64,000 nucleotides of DNA from a virus. The stretch covers positions 1 through 64,000 of IMG/VR virus record IMGVR_UViG_3300026132_000002, one strand, 5' to 3'. Made by a program: the position numbers and the translations under genes. Shown in pieces: positions 42,773 through 51,888 of this stretch. The notes beneath the pieces were generated by a model. It searched no databases. It saw only the letters and a program-made list of their open reading frames with translations, and was not told the origin of the DNA. The stretch's first letter is position 1, and each line of letters begins with the position of its first letter.

Positions 42773-43602
42773 CTCTTTTCCCGACGGCGACGAAGTGTAT
42801 GCATGAGAGCGGCGGAAAGAAGCTCTGCATGACCCCGGGGAACCCCATGACACATTTCATAGTGATCTTGGAATGTCTGACGGTTCATCTTGTGGCCGTT
42901 ATCGGTAAACGGACAGTCATGCTTTATGTGTGTCTCGTAGTCTCCAACCATGTCTGACGTATTGCGAGGGGCAGACATGGACGGAGAATACATGGGCACG
43001 TCTTCTCCAAACGACTTCAACTGGTCGATATAAGCCTTGGCGGTCACTACATATGCCGAACCCGTAATAGCATCATTCACAGGGCGGCGCGTGAATGCCA
43101 AGGAACGCCACGAAATGGACTTGACCAGATAACGAGGAACATCGGGGGTTCCTTCATCCACCTCGGTAGCGAACCCATAGATGGAAGCGCGCCACTTGAT
43201 AGGGGGGTCACTGTGAAGAGACGCCCAGAAGGTTTCTGCCATGTCAGCAGATTTCATGGCGCGCTTGTCTGTAGCGCGAATAATCTCTCCCACTACTTCC
43301 GTGCGCCCATTTCCGATATCATTGACTTCCGTAGGGTAGCCCACTACATAGGAAATAGGATCACTGATCCCTACACGCTTGGCAACAGCTACTTCTCCCA
43401 GATGGTCAATATCAAGATGACCATGCTGCAGGAAGTAATCAGAAGCCTTCAGCAGAGCGTCCTGAAGAATGCGGTCTCCTTCCTTATCAGTAGTCTCGTT
43501 GGAAGCTTCCACGGCTACCAGACGGCGCCCATCTTCTCCTTCCGACTTGTGAAGCTCAATGGGCATATCAATCATGATTGCCCGTTCGAAGTTGTCAGCC
43601 AT
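42757..43602 (-). CDS. Prohead protease with C-terminal Cys/His region
   Basis: 281-aa protein of the HK97-like (S78/U35) prohead protease type. The active-site His is expected at GHLDIDHLG (H67) and the Ser in KWRASIYGF (S140), followed by the VKSISWRSLAFTRRPVN strand that is conserved after the Ser. The last 60 residues carry a CPFTDNGHKMNRQTFQDHYE region with C...H...H...C spacing that could bind zinc, an unusual extra. It would trim scaffold and capsid N-termini. The gene is next to scaffold and portal-side genes. Confidence 0.75.
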   Translation of the reverse strand: MADNFERAIMIDMPIELHKSEGEDGRRLVAVEASNETTDKEGDRILQDALLKASDYFLQHGHLDIDHLGEVAVAKRVGISDPISYVVGYPTEVNDIGNGRTEVVGEIIRATDKRAMKSADMAETFWASLHSDPPIKWRASIYGFATEVDEGTPDVPRYLVKSISWRSLAFTRRPVNDAITGSAYVVTAKAYIDQLKSFGEDVPMYSPSMSAPRNTSDMVGDYETHIKHDCPFTDNGHKMNRQTFQDHYEMCHGVPRGHAELLSAALMHTLRRRREKSNRMR

Positions 43603-43604
43603 GC

Positions 43605-44072
43605 TTAACTCCCGTGTGCCGCCTTGTATACGTCGCTGTCTTTTCCAACATGCACCCCATACTTCTTGGCTGCACGAAGAATGCGCTCTGCCACAACTTT
43701 CTTGGGGTCTCCGAATTTGTGCCCATGACCACCGAAGTAACTCACTGCCGCATGAATATGCTTCTTATCAATGGGGTAGGAGTAAGGAGTGGTCCCACGA
43801 TCAGCGTATTCACTGGCCTTGGTAGGGTAGCCTTTGGTGCCCGGAATCTTTTCGTCTTTCTTTTCCAAAGGAAGGAAAGTAACAGTGATTTCACCCTTCT
43901 CAACTTCTACCGGAAAGCGGGCTACAACCTGCTTATATTCGCTCTTTACAACCACTTCCTCTAAATGAGTGGCCTTATAATTGTCCTTGTACGCAAAGAT
44001 AGCAACGCTATCAAACCCCGGTGCGGGGGAGACCGCGTAATTTCCTTTGCACACAACTGTAGGCTTAGTCAT
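43605..44072 (-). CDS. DUF6582-like protein
   Basis: 155-aa protein whose C-terminal half has SYPIDKKHIHAAVSYFGGHG and ERILRAAKKYGVHV, the pattern of small phage/prophage DUF6582-type domains found with prohead proteases. The N-terminal half is strand-rich. It overlaps the glycosyltransferase stop by eight bases and lies next to the protease, as seen for the family. Function unknown. Confidence 0.55.
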   Translation of the reverse strand: MTKPTVVCKGNYAVSPAPGFDSVAIFAYKDNYKATHLEEVVVKSEYKQVVARFPVEVEKGEITVTFLPLEKKDEKIPGTKGYPTKASEYADRGTTPYSYPIDKKHIHAAVSYFGGHGHKFGDPKKVVAERILRAAKKYGVHVGKDSDVYKAAHGS

Positions 44073-47055
44073 TCTCTATCCCATTGTAGTATTCTGTGGG
44101 TGAGTCATAGGAAACATTGATCTTTTCCGGATCAACAGTTCCCAAATCTTTATTCAAGAGCGAATGAAGCACATCCGCTATTTCATCAGAGTGGTCGCCA
44201 TACATCCACTCAATGGGAAGAAGCGTACCAACTCCACTTGCTTTGATTCTAGCGGCCTGAGTACCAAGGTCAAAACATACAGGCCACAAACCTGCAGCAT
44301 AAGCCTCAGTCAGCGTGTACATATGTGTCTCAGGATAAGTAGACAACAAGAGTGCCAACTTGCAATTGGTCTTGTGGGCACGCTCAATCACTTCATCCAT
44401 ACTCTTGTAAGTGCCTGTGTCCACAAGCTTCCTGCTGCGAGGAACCTCTTCTCCGGCACTGCCAATCAGGATGAAGGTCGTAGAAGTCTTGGGAATTACC
44501 TCCGACAATAGGCGAGACCCCTTATGCGGTCCTATGGAGCCAATCAAGGCAATGTTCTTGCCTGTGGGGGCTTTAGGCTTTTCAATGTGGGTCTTATGTT
44601 GACGCACATAGATCGGCTTATCGAGCTTCAACACATCAGAAATGGGAGTAGCTGCCGCTCCAGAAGGTGCCCACAAAGTCCGTGCCCCTTCCAGCAGCTT
44701 CTTATAAGTGTTGCGATGATTCTCGATATCCACGAATCCGAACGCCGAACCCCGACCAATACATTTGTTGCATTCCTCCGGAGCAGGCAACCCACAATAG
44801 CGCATATCCCGATCCGGATCAGCGTCTCGATGTAAAAGGAATATCTGCGGGCAGATACTAATGTAGTCGTGTAGCATCACATCGTAAGGAATGCCTTCCA
44901 GAGCTTCCATAAGGAAATTCGGGAAGGTATTGTCGTACCCGTATGTGGTGTGGATTTGCACGGATTCCACGCCCAAGATAGCAAGCGTTTCCTTGAACCG
45001 CTGCAAATCAGAGTACAAGGTCAGATCAAAAGGCCGGATATTATCGTATTTGCTATCCCGGGAGCACAGCACCGCTTGTCTCGCTCCTTCGTTCCTGAGA
45101 ATATAAGACTTGTACCCTTCCTTTTCATAGTCCCTAGACACCTCCTTGACGTGGGTTTCCATACCACCCCCAAAGGTATGACTTGTGTAAAGGATCGACT
45201 TCCCCCCTTTCAGAAGTTCCAACTCTACCGCTTCCCGCAACCGGCGCATGGGGTCTTGGGTCAAGATAGAAACTATCATCTGCCGATAACGAGGGTAACG
45301 AAGAGCCATGCGCTGTTCAGCTACTTGCTGAAGTTTCTGGGCTTCTTCCCCAAAGGAAACACTGCCAGCATGATGGACATACACGGAGCTTGTGAGCACG
45401 TGGTGGTAGCCGTGATCCAACGTCCATGAAGCCCAATCGTTTTCTTCCCCGTACCCTCGGTTGTAGCCATGTTCGTCAAAGAGACCACATTTGGCAAGCA
45501 CCGAACGCGACAGGTACATACAGAACCCTACCGGAGTAGGGGTATACATGATTTCGTTCGTCTTGGAAGCGGCTTTGTCAACCTGTTCATGCGTAGCTTG
45601 TGTTGCACTACGGAAGGTACAGATTGAAGCATTGCTTCCAAGCGGGGTCACGGAAGCAATCCGCTTATTAGACTTCGCTACTTTATGCAGCCGGTCAATC
45701 CAATCCCCAAACACCTCCGTGTCACTATTCAGGGTAATCACCGGACCCGGAGTCAACTGAATAGCATTATTCACCGACTTGGTATACCCAAGGTTCTTGT
45801 TATTCTCATGCAGGGAAACCTGCACATACCCTTCATAGGTCGGGCATTCGTTGTCCTTTACGAACTGGCGCAGCATTTCGTGCATAGCCGGTTCAGGAGA
45901 CGCGTCATTGACAATAAGCAATTTAGTTTTTGCGACGTTGTGCGGAAGGGACGCGACCACTGACTCCAGACAACGCTTGGTTGTCTCCACCCCCTTATAG
46001 CAGGGGACAATTACCGTAACGTGGCTTCTTTCCACAGGATCGATACGGTGGGGTTTTGCACCTAATACCTCCATAATCTCATCCAGATGGTCAGAGATTA
46101 TGTAGTGATAACGCACATGCGCCTGAAGCTTCTTGCCTTCATTCTTAGCTTCCTTGCGGTGCACCATATAGTGGCGAATCTGATTCAGGAAATCCTCTTC
46201 ATCCTTGGCCTTGAAGACATGAGGAAAGTCCTTGTAAGGGCCGAAATCCGACGCCAGCACCGGAAACCCACAAGCCCCATATTCCTTGAGTCGAAGATCA
46301 GACTTGCAACGATTGAAGGTAGATGCCTCTAGGGGCGCTACCATCAAATCAACATCCAAGTTTGCCAGATTCTGCCCATACTGGTTGTAAGGAGTGGGCT
46401 TTATAAGCTTGACATTCGCTTCCGAAGGAAACTGGAACCCCGGATTATCGAAGATGAAATGCCACTCAACGGAATCCCCAAGTTCGCGCATGGCCGGGAA
46501 AAGGAGACGCAAGTCTCCCTCATGGGCAATACCCCCTGCAAAGCCAATACGGAACTTGCGATCCTTGGTAGGCTCTCCCCGATTGATTAAGCACCATGAG
46601 TCCGGAAGATAATTGGGGCGCACCTTGATGGGAGTGCCCTTGACATGCGGGCGAAGCTCATCAGCGAGCGCCTGTGTGGAAACCGAGAAGGTGTCCACAG
46701 AAGAAGACAAACGCTTCAAACGCTTCAGGAAATCCTTCGGGGTTACATGGGCATGCGGACTCCACGAAGGAGTCTTGTGGACTGCATCATCCAGATCATA
46801 GACAATATGAGCACCGGCTTTCTTGTACTGCCTCAGCACTTCGATCTGGTGATCGTAATATTGGCGCTGTACTACTACAATCTCGGGGTTGAGACCTTTG
46901 AACCCTTCTTGAGTCAAGAGCTTGTTTGTTACCCGACAATTGGCGTAGCCGTGCTGATGCAAAGCCTGAGCGACGGAGTGGATGCGGTAAATTCCGCATC
47001 CTCCGTTGTCCGCGTTATGAAGAAGAATAAGCGGGGCGTAACTGATCTGTTTCAC
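44065..47055 (-). CDS. Trimodular glycosyltransferase (GT4-GT2-GT4 type)
   Basis: 996-aa protein with three glycosyltransferase modules. Residues 1-300: GT-B type (GCGIYRIHSVAQAL, YDLDD at 86-90, IGFAGGIAHEG near 170, APLEAS then KSDLRLKEYGACG). Residues 345-565: GT-A family 2 (VTVIVPCYKG, IVNDASPEP, LNSDTEV at 442-448, GYGEENDW). Residues 620-996: GT-B family 4 (LYTSHTFGGGMETHVKEV, ALIGSIGPHKGS at 836-847, YPETHMYTLTEA with an E909...E917 EX7E motif). GTG start with GGAGGG six bases upstream. It lies between portal and DUF6582/protease genes and is expressed with structural genes. Substrate unknown: virion protein, DNA or host glycans. Confidence 0.85.
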   Translation of the reverse strand: MKQISYAPLILLHNADNGGCGIYRIHSVAQALHQHGYANCRVTNKLLTQEGFKGLNPEIVVVQRQYYDHQIEVLRQYKKAGAHIVYDLDDAVHKTPSWSPHAHVTPKDFLKRLKRLSSSVDTFSVSTQALADELRPHVKGTPIKVRPNYLPDSWCLINRGEPTKDRKFRIGFAGGIAHEGDLRLLFPAMRELGDSVEWHFIFDNPGFQFPSEANVKLIKPTPYNQYGQNLANLDVDLMVAPLEASTFNRCKSDLRLKEYGACGFPVLASDFGPYKDFPHVFKAKDEEDFLNQIRHYMVHRKEAKNEGKKLQAHVRYHYIISDHLDEIMEVLGAKPHRIDPVERSHVTVIVPCYKGVETTKRCLESVVASLPHNVAKTKLLIVNDASPEPAMHEMLRQFVKDNECPTYEGYVQVSLHENNKNLGYTKSVNNAIQLTPGPVITLNSDTEVFGDWIDRLHKVAKSNKRIASVTPLGSNASICTFRSATQATHEQVDKAASKTNEIMYTPTPVGFCMYLSRSVLAKCGLFDEHGYNRGYGEENDWASWTLDHGYHHVLTSSVYVHHAGSVSFGEEAQKLQQVAEQRMALRYPRYRQMIVSILTQDPMRRLREAVELELLKGGKSILYTSHTFGGGMETHVKEVSRDYEKEGYKSYILRNEGARQAVLCSRDSKYDNIRPFDLTLYSDLQRFKETLAILGVESVQIHTTYGYDNTFPNFLMEALEGIPYDVMLHDYISICPQIFLLHRDADPDRDMRYCGLPAPEECNKCIGRGSAFGFVDIENHRNTYKKLLEGARTLWAPSGAAATPISDVLKLDKPIYVRQHKTHIEKPKAPTGKNIALIGSIGPHKGSRLLSEVIPKTSTTFILIGSAGEEVPRSRKLVDTGTYKSMDEVIERAHKTNCKLALLLSTYPETHMYTLTEAYAAGLWPVCFDLGTQAARIKASGVGTLLPIEWMYGDHSDEIADVLHSLLNKDLGTVDPEKINVSYDSPTEYYNGIEND

Positions 47056-47078
47056 GTGAATCCCTCCGTGGATTCTAA

Positions 47079-48782
47079 TTACTGGACTTTCCCTTTTTCA
47101 CGGGCGCTATCCCTGCGCGTTCCACTTGTATGACCATGATGCTCACTAGCTACAGGGTCCTGAGTAGAGTTAAAAGGGGCACCTTCCACTTTTTCCTGTT
47201 CCACACTCGTCTTGAGCAACGTGGAAACAATCGTGGCATAAAGGGAAGTAAGACCCGGGTCAACCGGAGCCATTCCAAACAAGCGAGCTACCTGCTTCTC
47301 TTCCTCAGTAGCTCCTTTGGGCAGTGATTCTTCCCATGTCGGGAAATCCGCAGCAGAACGCCGGTCATCCACCGTCATGGCAAGACGACGAGCGTCATAC
47401 TCACGGGCATCCTCCCGAGGGGATTTGCCAGAGAAGACAAATTGCAATGAAGGATAACGAGTGGAGAGAATGTAGTTGTTGATCACCGTTTCCAAGTGCT
47501 GCAGAAGCACCAGAAGACCGGGGTCATCCTGATCAATCCACTCGGGCGGCTGATCAGGCTTCTCATCCCCACGGGATGTTCCCGAAATATGATAGCCGAA
47601 CCTATGAACCGGGAACTGGTAAGTAAGGCACAAAGCACCTACCAGCATATTGATCCACTCGCGGAAGAAAGCATCCTGTCCCTTGATGCGGGAAAGGTCT
47701 ACAAACTCAATAGAGCCATCTGCAGGAGCACGCATGACGGGCATGATCCAACTCTTGGAAACACCCTTTTTCATGTTCGTCCACAAACGCTGCATTACAT
47801 TCAGCACTTTCTGGGTAAAGCCACCCTTTAGTACCAGAATGCCGGGAGGGATGGTATTCTTCTTGAAGATATCAAGATTCATTTCCATCGCATCCGAGTA
47901 GCCCAGAACCAACTTCTCAGCTATCTCGATTTCCGAAAGGCCATAGCCGTAGACATCCGGGTCTAAGCGCGGATTGCGGGTGTACCATACCAACTGGTAA
48001 CGAGTAAAGGTTTCCTCTACACGCTGATTGTCCCCATAAGCAACAGCGAAAATTCGCTTATTGCCTTTATAACCAGTGTCCGGGTCGGTAAGACGTATGC
48101 AACCTGCATCCAGCGGCGCAAATGTCTTTACCTTACCTTCGGTATCCGTATCCGTCCAGATAGCAATACCATCATAAGTGAGTGTGTTACGCACCAAGGC
48201 CGCGAGCATGGTGTCGAAATTCTTCAGATTGTGGTATTCACGCTCACGAATGTTGCCTTCTTCAATCGTGCCCCGAAGAATGAATTGCTCAGCTTCACGA
48301 ATAAGCCTTTTGTCTTCGTTCGTGGGAGTCTTGTTAGCATCCTTCAACTCAATGCGCCAACCCGGCTTCCAGATATGCGTGGAAATACGGGAATACCGAA
48401 GCACGTCCGCCACGCGCATACCAATGATAAGCTGCGGGGCAATATGCTTCTTGACCAGTTGCTTGAGCCGACTCGGAGAGAACCCGGGCCATTCCAGAAC
48501 ACCATCCTGCAATGTAGGACGTACAGTTCCGGCCTGTTTTACCCCTCCTGTAAGTTCCGGCACTTCCGGAAGTGACTTCGCCATTTCCACAGTCATGGCT
48601 GTGACATACTTCTCAAGCGTGATCGTGTCCAAAGACTTGTTGAGAATGGCCGTCTCAATATTAGTGGGAAGGCCAATACCCCCCATCTGATTGCCATGCT
48701 CGTCACGCCCGCTCTCGTCATAGCCGAAGAACGAGGAAAATACATCTTCTCCCGTGAAATCAGTAGTGTCTCGATTACTCAT
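47079..48782 (-). CDS. Portal protein
   Basis: 567-aa portal. Features: N-terminal helical arm, VARYSRI-type wing region (GMRVADVLRYSRISTHIWKPG), stem/crown segments with FAVAYGDNQRVEETFTRYQLV and DPDVYGYGLSEIEIAEKL, then FREWINMLVGALCLTYQFPV, typical of HK97/SPP1-type portals. I chose ATG 48782 (just before the terminase stop overlap) instead of the longer start. It is placed directly after the terminase nuclease gene. Confidence 0.8.
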   Translation of the reverse strand: MSNRDTTDFTGEDVFSSFFGYDESGRDEHGNQMGGIGLPTNIETAILNKSLDTITLEKYVTAMTVEMAKSLPEVPELTGGVKQAGTVRPTLQDGVLEWPGFSPSRLKQLVKKHIAPQLIIGMRVADVLRYSRISTHIWKPGWRIELKDANKTPTNEDKRLIREAEQFILRGTIEEGNIREREYHNLKNFDTMLAALVRNTLTYDGIAIWTDTDTEGKVKTFAPLDAGCIRLTDPDTGYKGNKRIFAVAYGDNQRVEETFTRYQLVWYTRNPRLDPDVYGYGLSEIEIAEKLVLGYSDAMEMNLDIFKKNTIPPGILVLKGGFTQKVLNVMQRLWTNMKKGVSKSWIMPVMRAPADGSIEFVDLSRIKGQDAFFREWINMLVGALCLTYQFPVHRFGYHISGTSRGDEKPDQPPEWIDQDDPGLLVLLQHLETVINNYILSTRYPSLQFVFSGKSPREDAREYDARRLAMTVDDRRSAADFPTWEESLPKGATEEEKQVARLFGMAPVDPGLTSLYATIVSTLLKTSVEQEKVEGAPFNSTQDPVASEHHGHTSGTRRDSAREKGKVQ

Positions 48783-49872
48783 TCTCTTCCAGTCCCATGT
48801 AAAGTAGGGCCATTTCGTCGTCCTCTTCCGAGTCAAAGAACTCACAGGAATTGAGGGCGAATGTAGTCATCTTGTGCATCTGACAGTATTTGCGTTCCTT
48901 GCTGAAGTAACGACAATACTCACAGCACTCACCGTAGGGGTTGGTGCTCTCCATCTTTTCCAAGGCTCCAATAGCCGCTTGAGGGGTAGAAGGAGCCTCA
49001 AATGCCGGAGTTGCTTCAATGTTATCGGGAAGGGCACCTGTATTCGCAATTCGCAAGATAGCCCAATTGACCAGATGCACGAAGGCGTCTACTTGGTCAT
49101 CACGTCCACCTGTCAATCCACTGAAATTCTTCAGTTCCTGAATCATATTAGATATAGTAGGGTCCAATTCCATTTCATCGGTCCCTACTCCACGCGCAGG
49201 AAACATCACGCGCCCCTGTCGCATCCATCCCTGTGCGGACCCGGCTGACGTACCAATCAAAGCCCGTGCGCGCTTGCCAAGTTTGCTTTCAGGCACTCCC
49301 TCTACCGGCAATCCCTCCTTCTTCAGATTCTGCAGAATAGGCTCTCCACTGGCCTTCTTCTCGATAAGAATGTAGTTGGGATGCCACAAAGCAGCCTGTG
49401 CCTTGGCATATTCTTCCAGATCACCAAAGTCAAGCCGCATTACGAAGGCATCCAGAATAAGAATGTCATAATGAAGATCAACCTTCTCTTCACTGAAATG
49501 ACTACGCTCACAGGGGGCTAATAAAGCTGTAATGCAAGCTGAGGGGTCACGACGATCATCTGCACTGAAAGCCGTATCCCAACTCTGCACAATGATTTCC
49601 CCGCGTGTGGAAAGGAATTTGTGGCACGCAGAATACCCCAAGGCTCGATGAACAGGCTCTTGGTAGAAGTGGAAATCCTCTTCCAAGAAGATATCCCCCT
49701 GCAAACGACCGGGGTCACACTGATAGGTAGCTTCGGCAACTGCAGGCTGGTTGCGTTTCGCTGATAGATACTCTGATCGCTTACCCTCCTGCGTAGGCCA
49801 ATAGAAAGCCCCCATCCGATATTCGGAGCATCCCCGGTCTATGCCGTAGTAGAGTTTGCGAATACGAGCCAT
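48775..49872 (-). CDS. terL: Large terminase, nuclease domain (separate ORF)
   Basis: 365-aa RNase H-fold nuclease half of the large terminase. Catalytic acids are seen: SWDTA (D99), LIEKKASG (E171), and GGRDDQVDAF (D258/D259/D262). The N-terminus QGDIFLEEDF then IIVQSWDTAF corresponds to where the domain starts in fused TerL proteins. The C-terminus has a Cys-rich segment (CCEYCRYF, CQMHK, SCEFF) that could bind zinc. There is no ATPase in this ORF; that half is encoded at 50479-51399 with another gene between. A standalone nuclease with its own ATG is unusual. Confidence 0.8.
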   Translation of the reverse strand: MARIRKLYYGIDRGCSEYRMGAFYWPTQEGKRSEYLSAKRNQPAVAEATYQCDPGRLQGDIFLEEDFHFYQEPVHRALGYSACHKFLSTRGEIIVQSWDTAFSADDRRDPSACITALLAPCERSHFSEEKVDLHYDILILDAFVMRLDFGDLEEYAKAQAALWHPNYILIEKKASGEPILQNLKKEGLPVEGVPESKLGKRARALIGTSAGSAQGWMRQGRVMFPARGVGTDEMELDPTISNMIQELKNFSGLTGGRDDQVDAFVHLVNWAILRIANTGALPDNIEATPAFEAPSTPQAAIGALEKMESTNPYGECCEYCRYFSKERKYCQMHKMTTFALNSCEFFDSEEDDEMALLYMGLEENE

Positions 49873-50486
49873 TAGAGCACGGAATCCATTGTCTGGTACA
49901 CCAGCATAGCCAAATCATGGGGAGCCACTAACTTGGGGGTGTGGAGTTCATTTACTTCTTCATTGACTGTGACAACATTAGCAATGGAAATATTCCCCAT
50001 AGAAGCATGTGAGCAAATATTGTAAAAATCCATTGCCTGATTCATCCACAGTTTGTAGCCCTGTTCTATAGGCAGCCCGTGTTCACTATGTAAACGCAGT
50101 GAAGTGGTAGAAGGCTTAGCATAGACATAGACAAGATTGACCTGAGTCAGACCCAAAAGCATTGCTGCAGTTACCCAAACAGGTAGGGTACGCGCCATGA
50201 GGGGGTCACAAATTCCCAGAGGCTCTGACTTGTTCAGGAGAGATAAGGTCTTCAGAGCTTTTTCTACAAACTCCTTCATCCACGGAGAAGCAGTAGACAA
50301 GGAAGCAAAGGATGACCACGACATACCAAGCTTATTGTAGATGTTGCGGTTTAGCTGCTGCACCGGGACTGTCACATCCTTGGAAAGGGAAGGAAATGAC
50401 ACCCCACCCTCAATCATGGTTCCCCGGTATTTATCCAGCTTGGCTCCTGCAATCCCTGTCAGGATAAAAAGCTGTGTGTTAATCAT
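49872..50486 (-). CDS. Sulfotransferase-like protein between terminase halves
   Basis: 204-aa protein with the general pattern of sulfotransferase-like P-loop proteins: a leading strand (LFILTGIAGA), a QQLNRNIYNKLGMSW segment, the GICDPLMARTLPVWVTAAML motif that corresponds to the DPR/DPA...LPxW region in the family, and VYVYAKPSTTSL, then GYKLWMNQAM. The canonical P-loop (GxxRSGTS) is degenerate, reading GIAGAKLDK, so enzymatic activity is doubtful. It starts eight bases inside the end of the terminase ATPase with GGAGGACG upstream, and stops on the TAATG of the nuclease. Confidence 0.5.
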   Translation of the reverse strand: MINTQLFILTGIAGAKLDKYRGTMIEGGVSFPSLSKDVTVPVQQLNRNIYNKLGMSWSSFASLSTASPWMKEFVEKALKTLSLLNKSEPLGICDPLMARTLPVWVTAAMLLGLTQVNLVYVYAKPSTTSLRLHSEHGLPIEQGYKLWMNQAMDFYNICSHASMGNISIANVVTVNEEVNELHTPKLVAPHDLAMLVYQTMDSVL

Positions 50487-51399
50487 CTTCGTCCTCCGTA
50501 GTAAAGAGTTTTGAAATATCTACATCATCGGAATCCCCCAATTCAGAGAAGACACATTCCAGATTGTCCGGAACTTGTACATCCCACCACAGGTATTTAT
50601 CCGAGTCCTTGCGCTCATTGGGAAGGGTGAGCACTACCCAATCATCTTCACTGGTCTTCAAGTGGCCATACAGATCATCCAAATCCCATCGACGCCCTAC
50701 CACGATGAGACGCGCACCTGCCGGGTCCTGACGACCAATCAAGTCCGAGTAATATTTGCGGATCACCGCGTCACGCATATGCTTGGTGGAAGAGTTCTCC
50801 CACGTATGCAAGTCGTCCATGATCAAGGTAGAGCCATGCTTACCCGGCAACGTTCGTGAAGTCAGACCTGCAGCATAATAAGAGGCGTCCGGAAGACCCT
50901 TCGGGCGTCCCGTGACATAAACCCCCCGTGAAGAAGACCATCCTGCTTCCTTGTCCGGTTTGCGTGTGGGGAAGAACAGGTTGTACACGTCTGAGTCAAT
51001 AAGCTCCATCGTGCCGTGAACAAAGTCTTCAGCCAGTTTTTCGGCTCCTGAAATGCACAACACACGCTCTTTGGGGTTGTGCCCCAACAGCCACGCCGGG
51101 TAAGTAACAGAGATTAGCTGACTCTTACCACAGCCCGGGCCTACATTGATCATCAAATGCTTAATGCGAGTATCGACCAAACCCAAAATAATGGCGTACA
51201 AATGCGGGGGAAGTTCCCACTCCGGGTAGTTGGCCCGGTAAAAGGAAGCCAACCCCAGAGCGGTGCGCCCCCTGATCTGGGTTAGGAGCCTTTCTTCTTT
51301 TTCTCGTTGGTGCGCAGCGATGACATGCTCATGAAAACGGTGCTTTTCCGTTTCATCCATAGGCGCATCTGCTTCACCAAATAACCGCTTTTTCTGCAT
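50479..51399 (-). CDS. terL: Large terminase, ATPase domain (separate ORF)
   Basis: 306-aa ASCE ATPase half of the large terminase. Walker A GPGCGKS is at residues 87-93, Walker B LIMDD near 195 (DD instead of DE), and the coupling motif VVGRRWDLDD near 235. It ends with an acidic tail (TTEDEDD) instead of running into the nuclease, which is a separate gene at 48775. The start ATG has TAAGG immediately before it. It is the first gene of the late region. I found no obvious small terminase nearby. Confidence 0.8.
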   Translation of the reverse strand: MQKKRLFGEADAPMDETEKHRFHEHVIAAHQREKEERLLTQIRGRTALGLASFYRANYPEWELPPHLYAIILGLVDTRIKHLMINVGPGCGKSQLISVTYPAWLLGHNPKERVLCISGAEKLAEDFVHGTMELIDSDVYNLFFPTRKPDKEAGWSSSRGVYVTGRPKGLPDASYYAAGLTSRTLPGKHGSTLIMDDLHTWENSSTKHMRDAVIRKYYSDLIGRQDPAGARLIVVGRRWDLDDLYGHLKTSEDDWVVLTLPNERKDSDKYLWWDVQVPDNLECVFSELGDSDDVDISKLFTTEDEDD

Positions 51400-51415
51400 C
51401 CTTACTGATTGGGTG

Positions 51416-51432
51416 TTCTACTGTGGTAGAAT
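51416..51432 (+). promoter_or_regulatory. Palindrome and extended -10 between terminase and lysozyme
   Basis: TTCTAC (51416-51421), four bases, GTAGAA (51426-51431) form a perfect inverted repeat between the divergent terminase ATPase and lysozyme genes. TGGTAGAAT at 51424-51432 could act as an extended -10 for the lysozyme. An outer repeat TACCAT (51432-51437)/ATGGTA (51453-51458) lies downstream. Symmetry suggests control of divergent transcription. Confidence 0.5.
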
Positions 51433-51463
51433 ACCATGTAACCTGTACAAAAATGGTATATAA

Positions 51464-51880
51464 ATGGTCACTAACAAGATGCTTGCTTTTCTGGAAAAGC
51501 ACGAAGGATTCCGCGCCCATATGTACAAGGACACACAGGGGATATGGACGATTGGCTATGGGCACAATCTGAACGAACCTATCAGTCGTGCCGCCGGTGC
51601 TGAGATACTGCGAGACGACGCTTTAGATACCGCTCAAGAGCTACAAAAAGTCGAGTGGTACACTAAGCTGAACGAAGCACGCCAGCTTGCGATTTTTGAC
51701 ATGGGGTACAACATGGGTGTGGAAGAATTACTAAAGTTCCACGACATGATTGCCGCCATCAAAGCGCAAGACTGGAAGAAAGCTCACGATGAGGCGCTTG
51801 ATTCGCTATGGGCAAAACAAGTTGGATATCGAGCCGAGGAAGACGCGGAGTTACTGTTGAAGGGGGAACTCCCTACGTAG
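51464..51880 (+). CDS. T4-type lysozyme (GH24 endolysin)
   Basis: 138-aa muramidase. The catalytic triad is clear: E14 in KHEGFRAHMY, D23 in KDTQG, T29 in WTIGYGH, with the T4 lysozyme spacing (9 and 6 residues). It has no signal or membrane anchor, so it needs holin help to reach the cell wall. It is divergent from the terminase and far from the spanin cassette at 11-13 kb. No clear Shine-Dalgarno precedes the ATG; the upstream extended -10 would give about a 25-base leader. Confidence 0.9.
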   Translation: MVTNKMLAFLEKHEGFRAHMYKDTQGIWTIGYGHNLNEPISRAAGAEILRDDALDTAQELQKVEWYTKLNEARQLAIFDMGYNMGVEELLKFHDMIAAIKAQDWKKAHDEALDSLWAKQVGYRAEEDAELLLKGELPT

Positions 51881-51888
51881 TACAGGGG

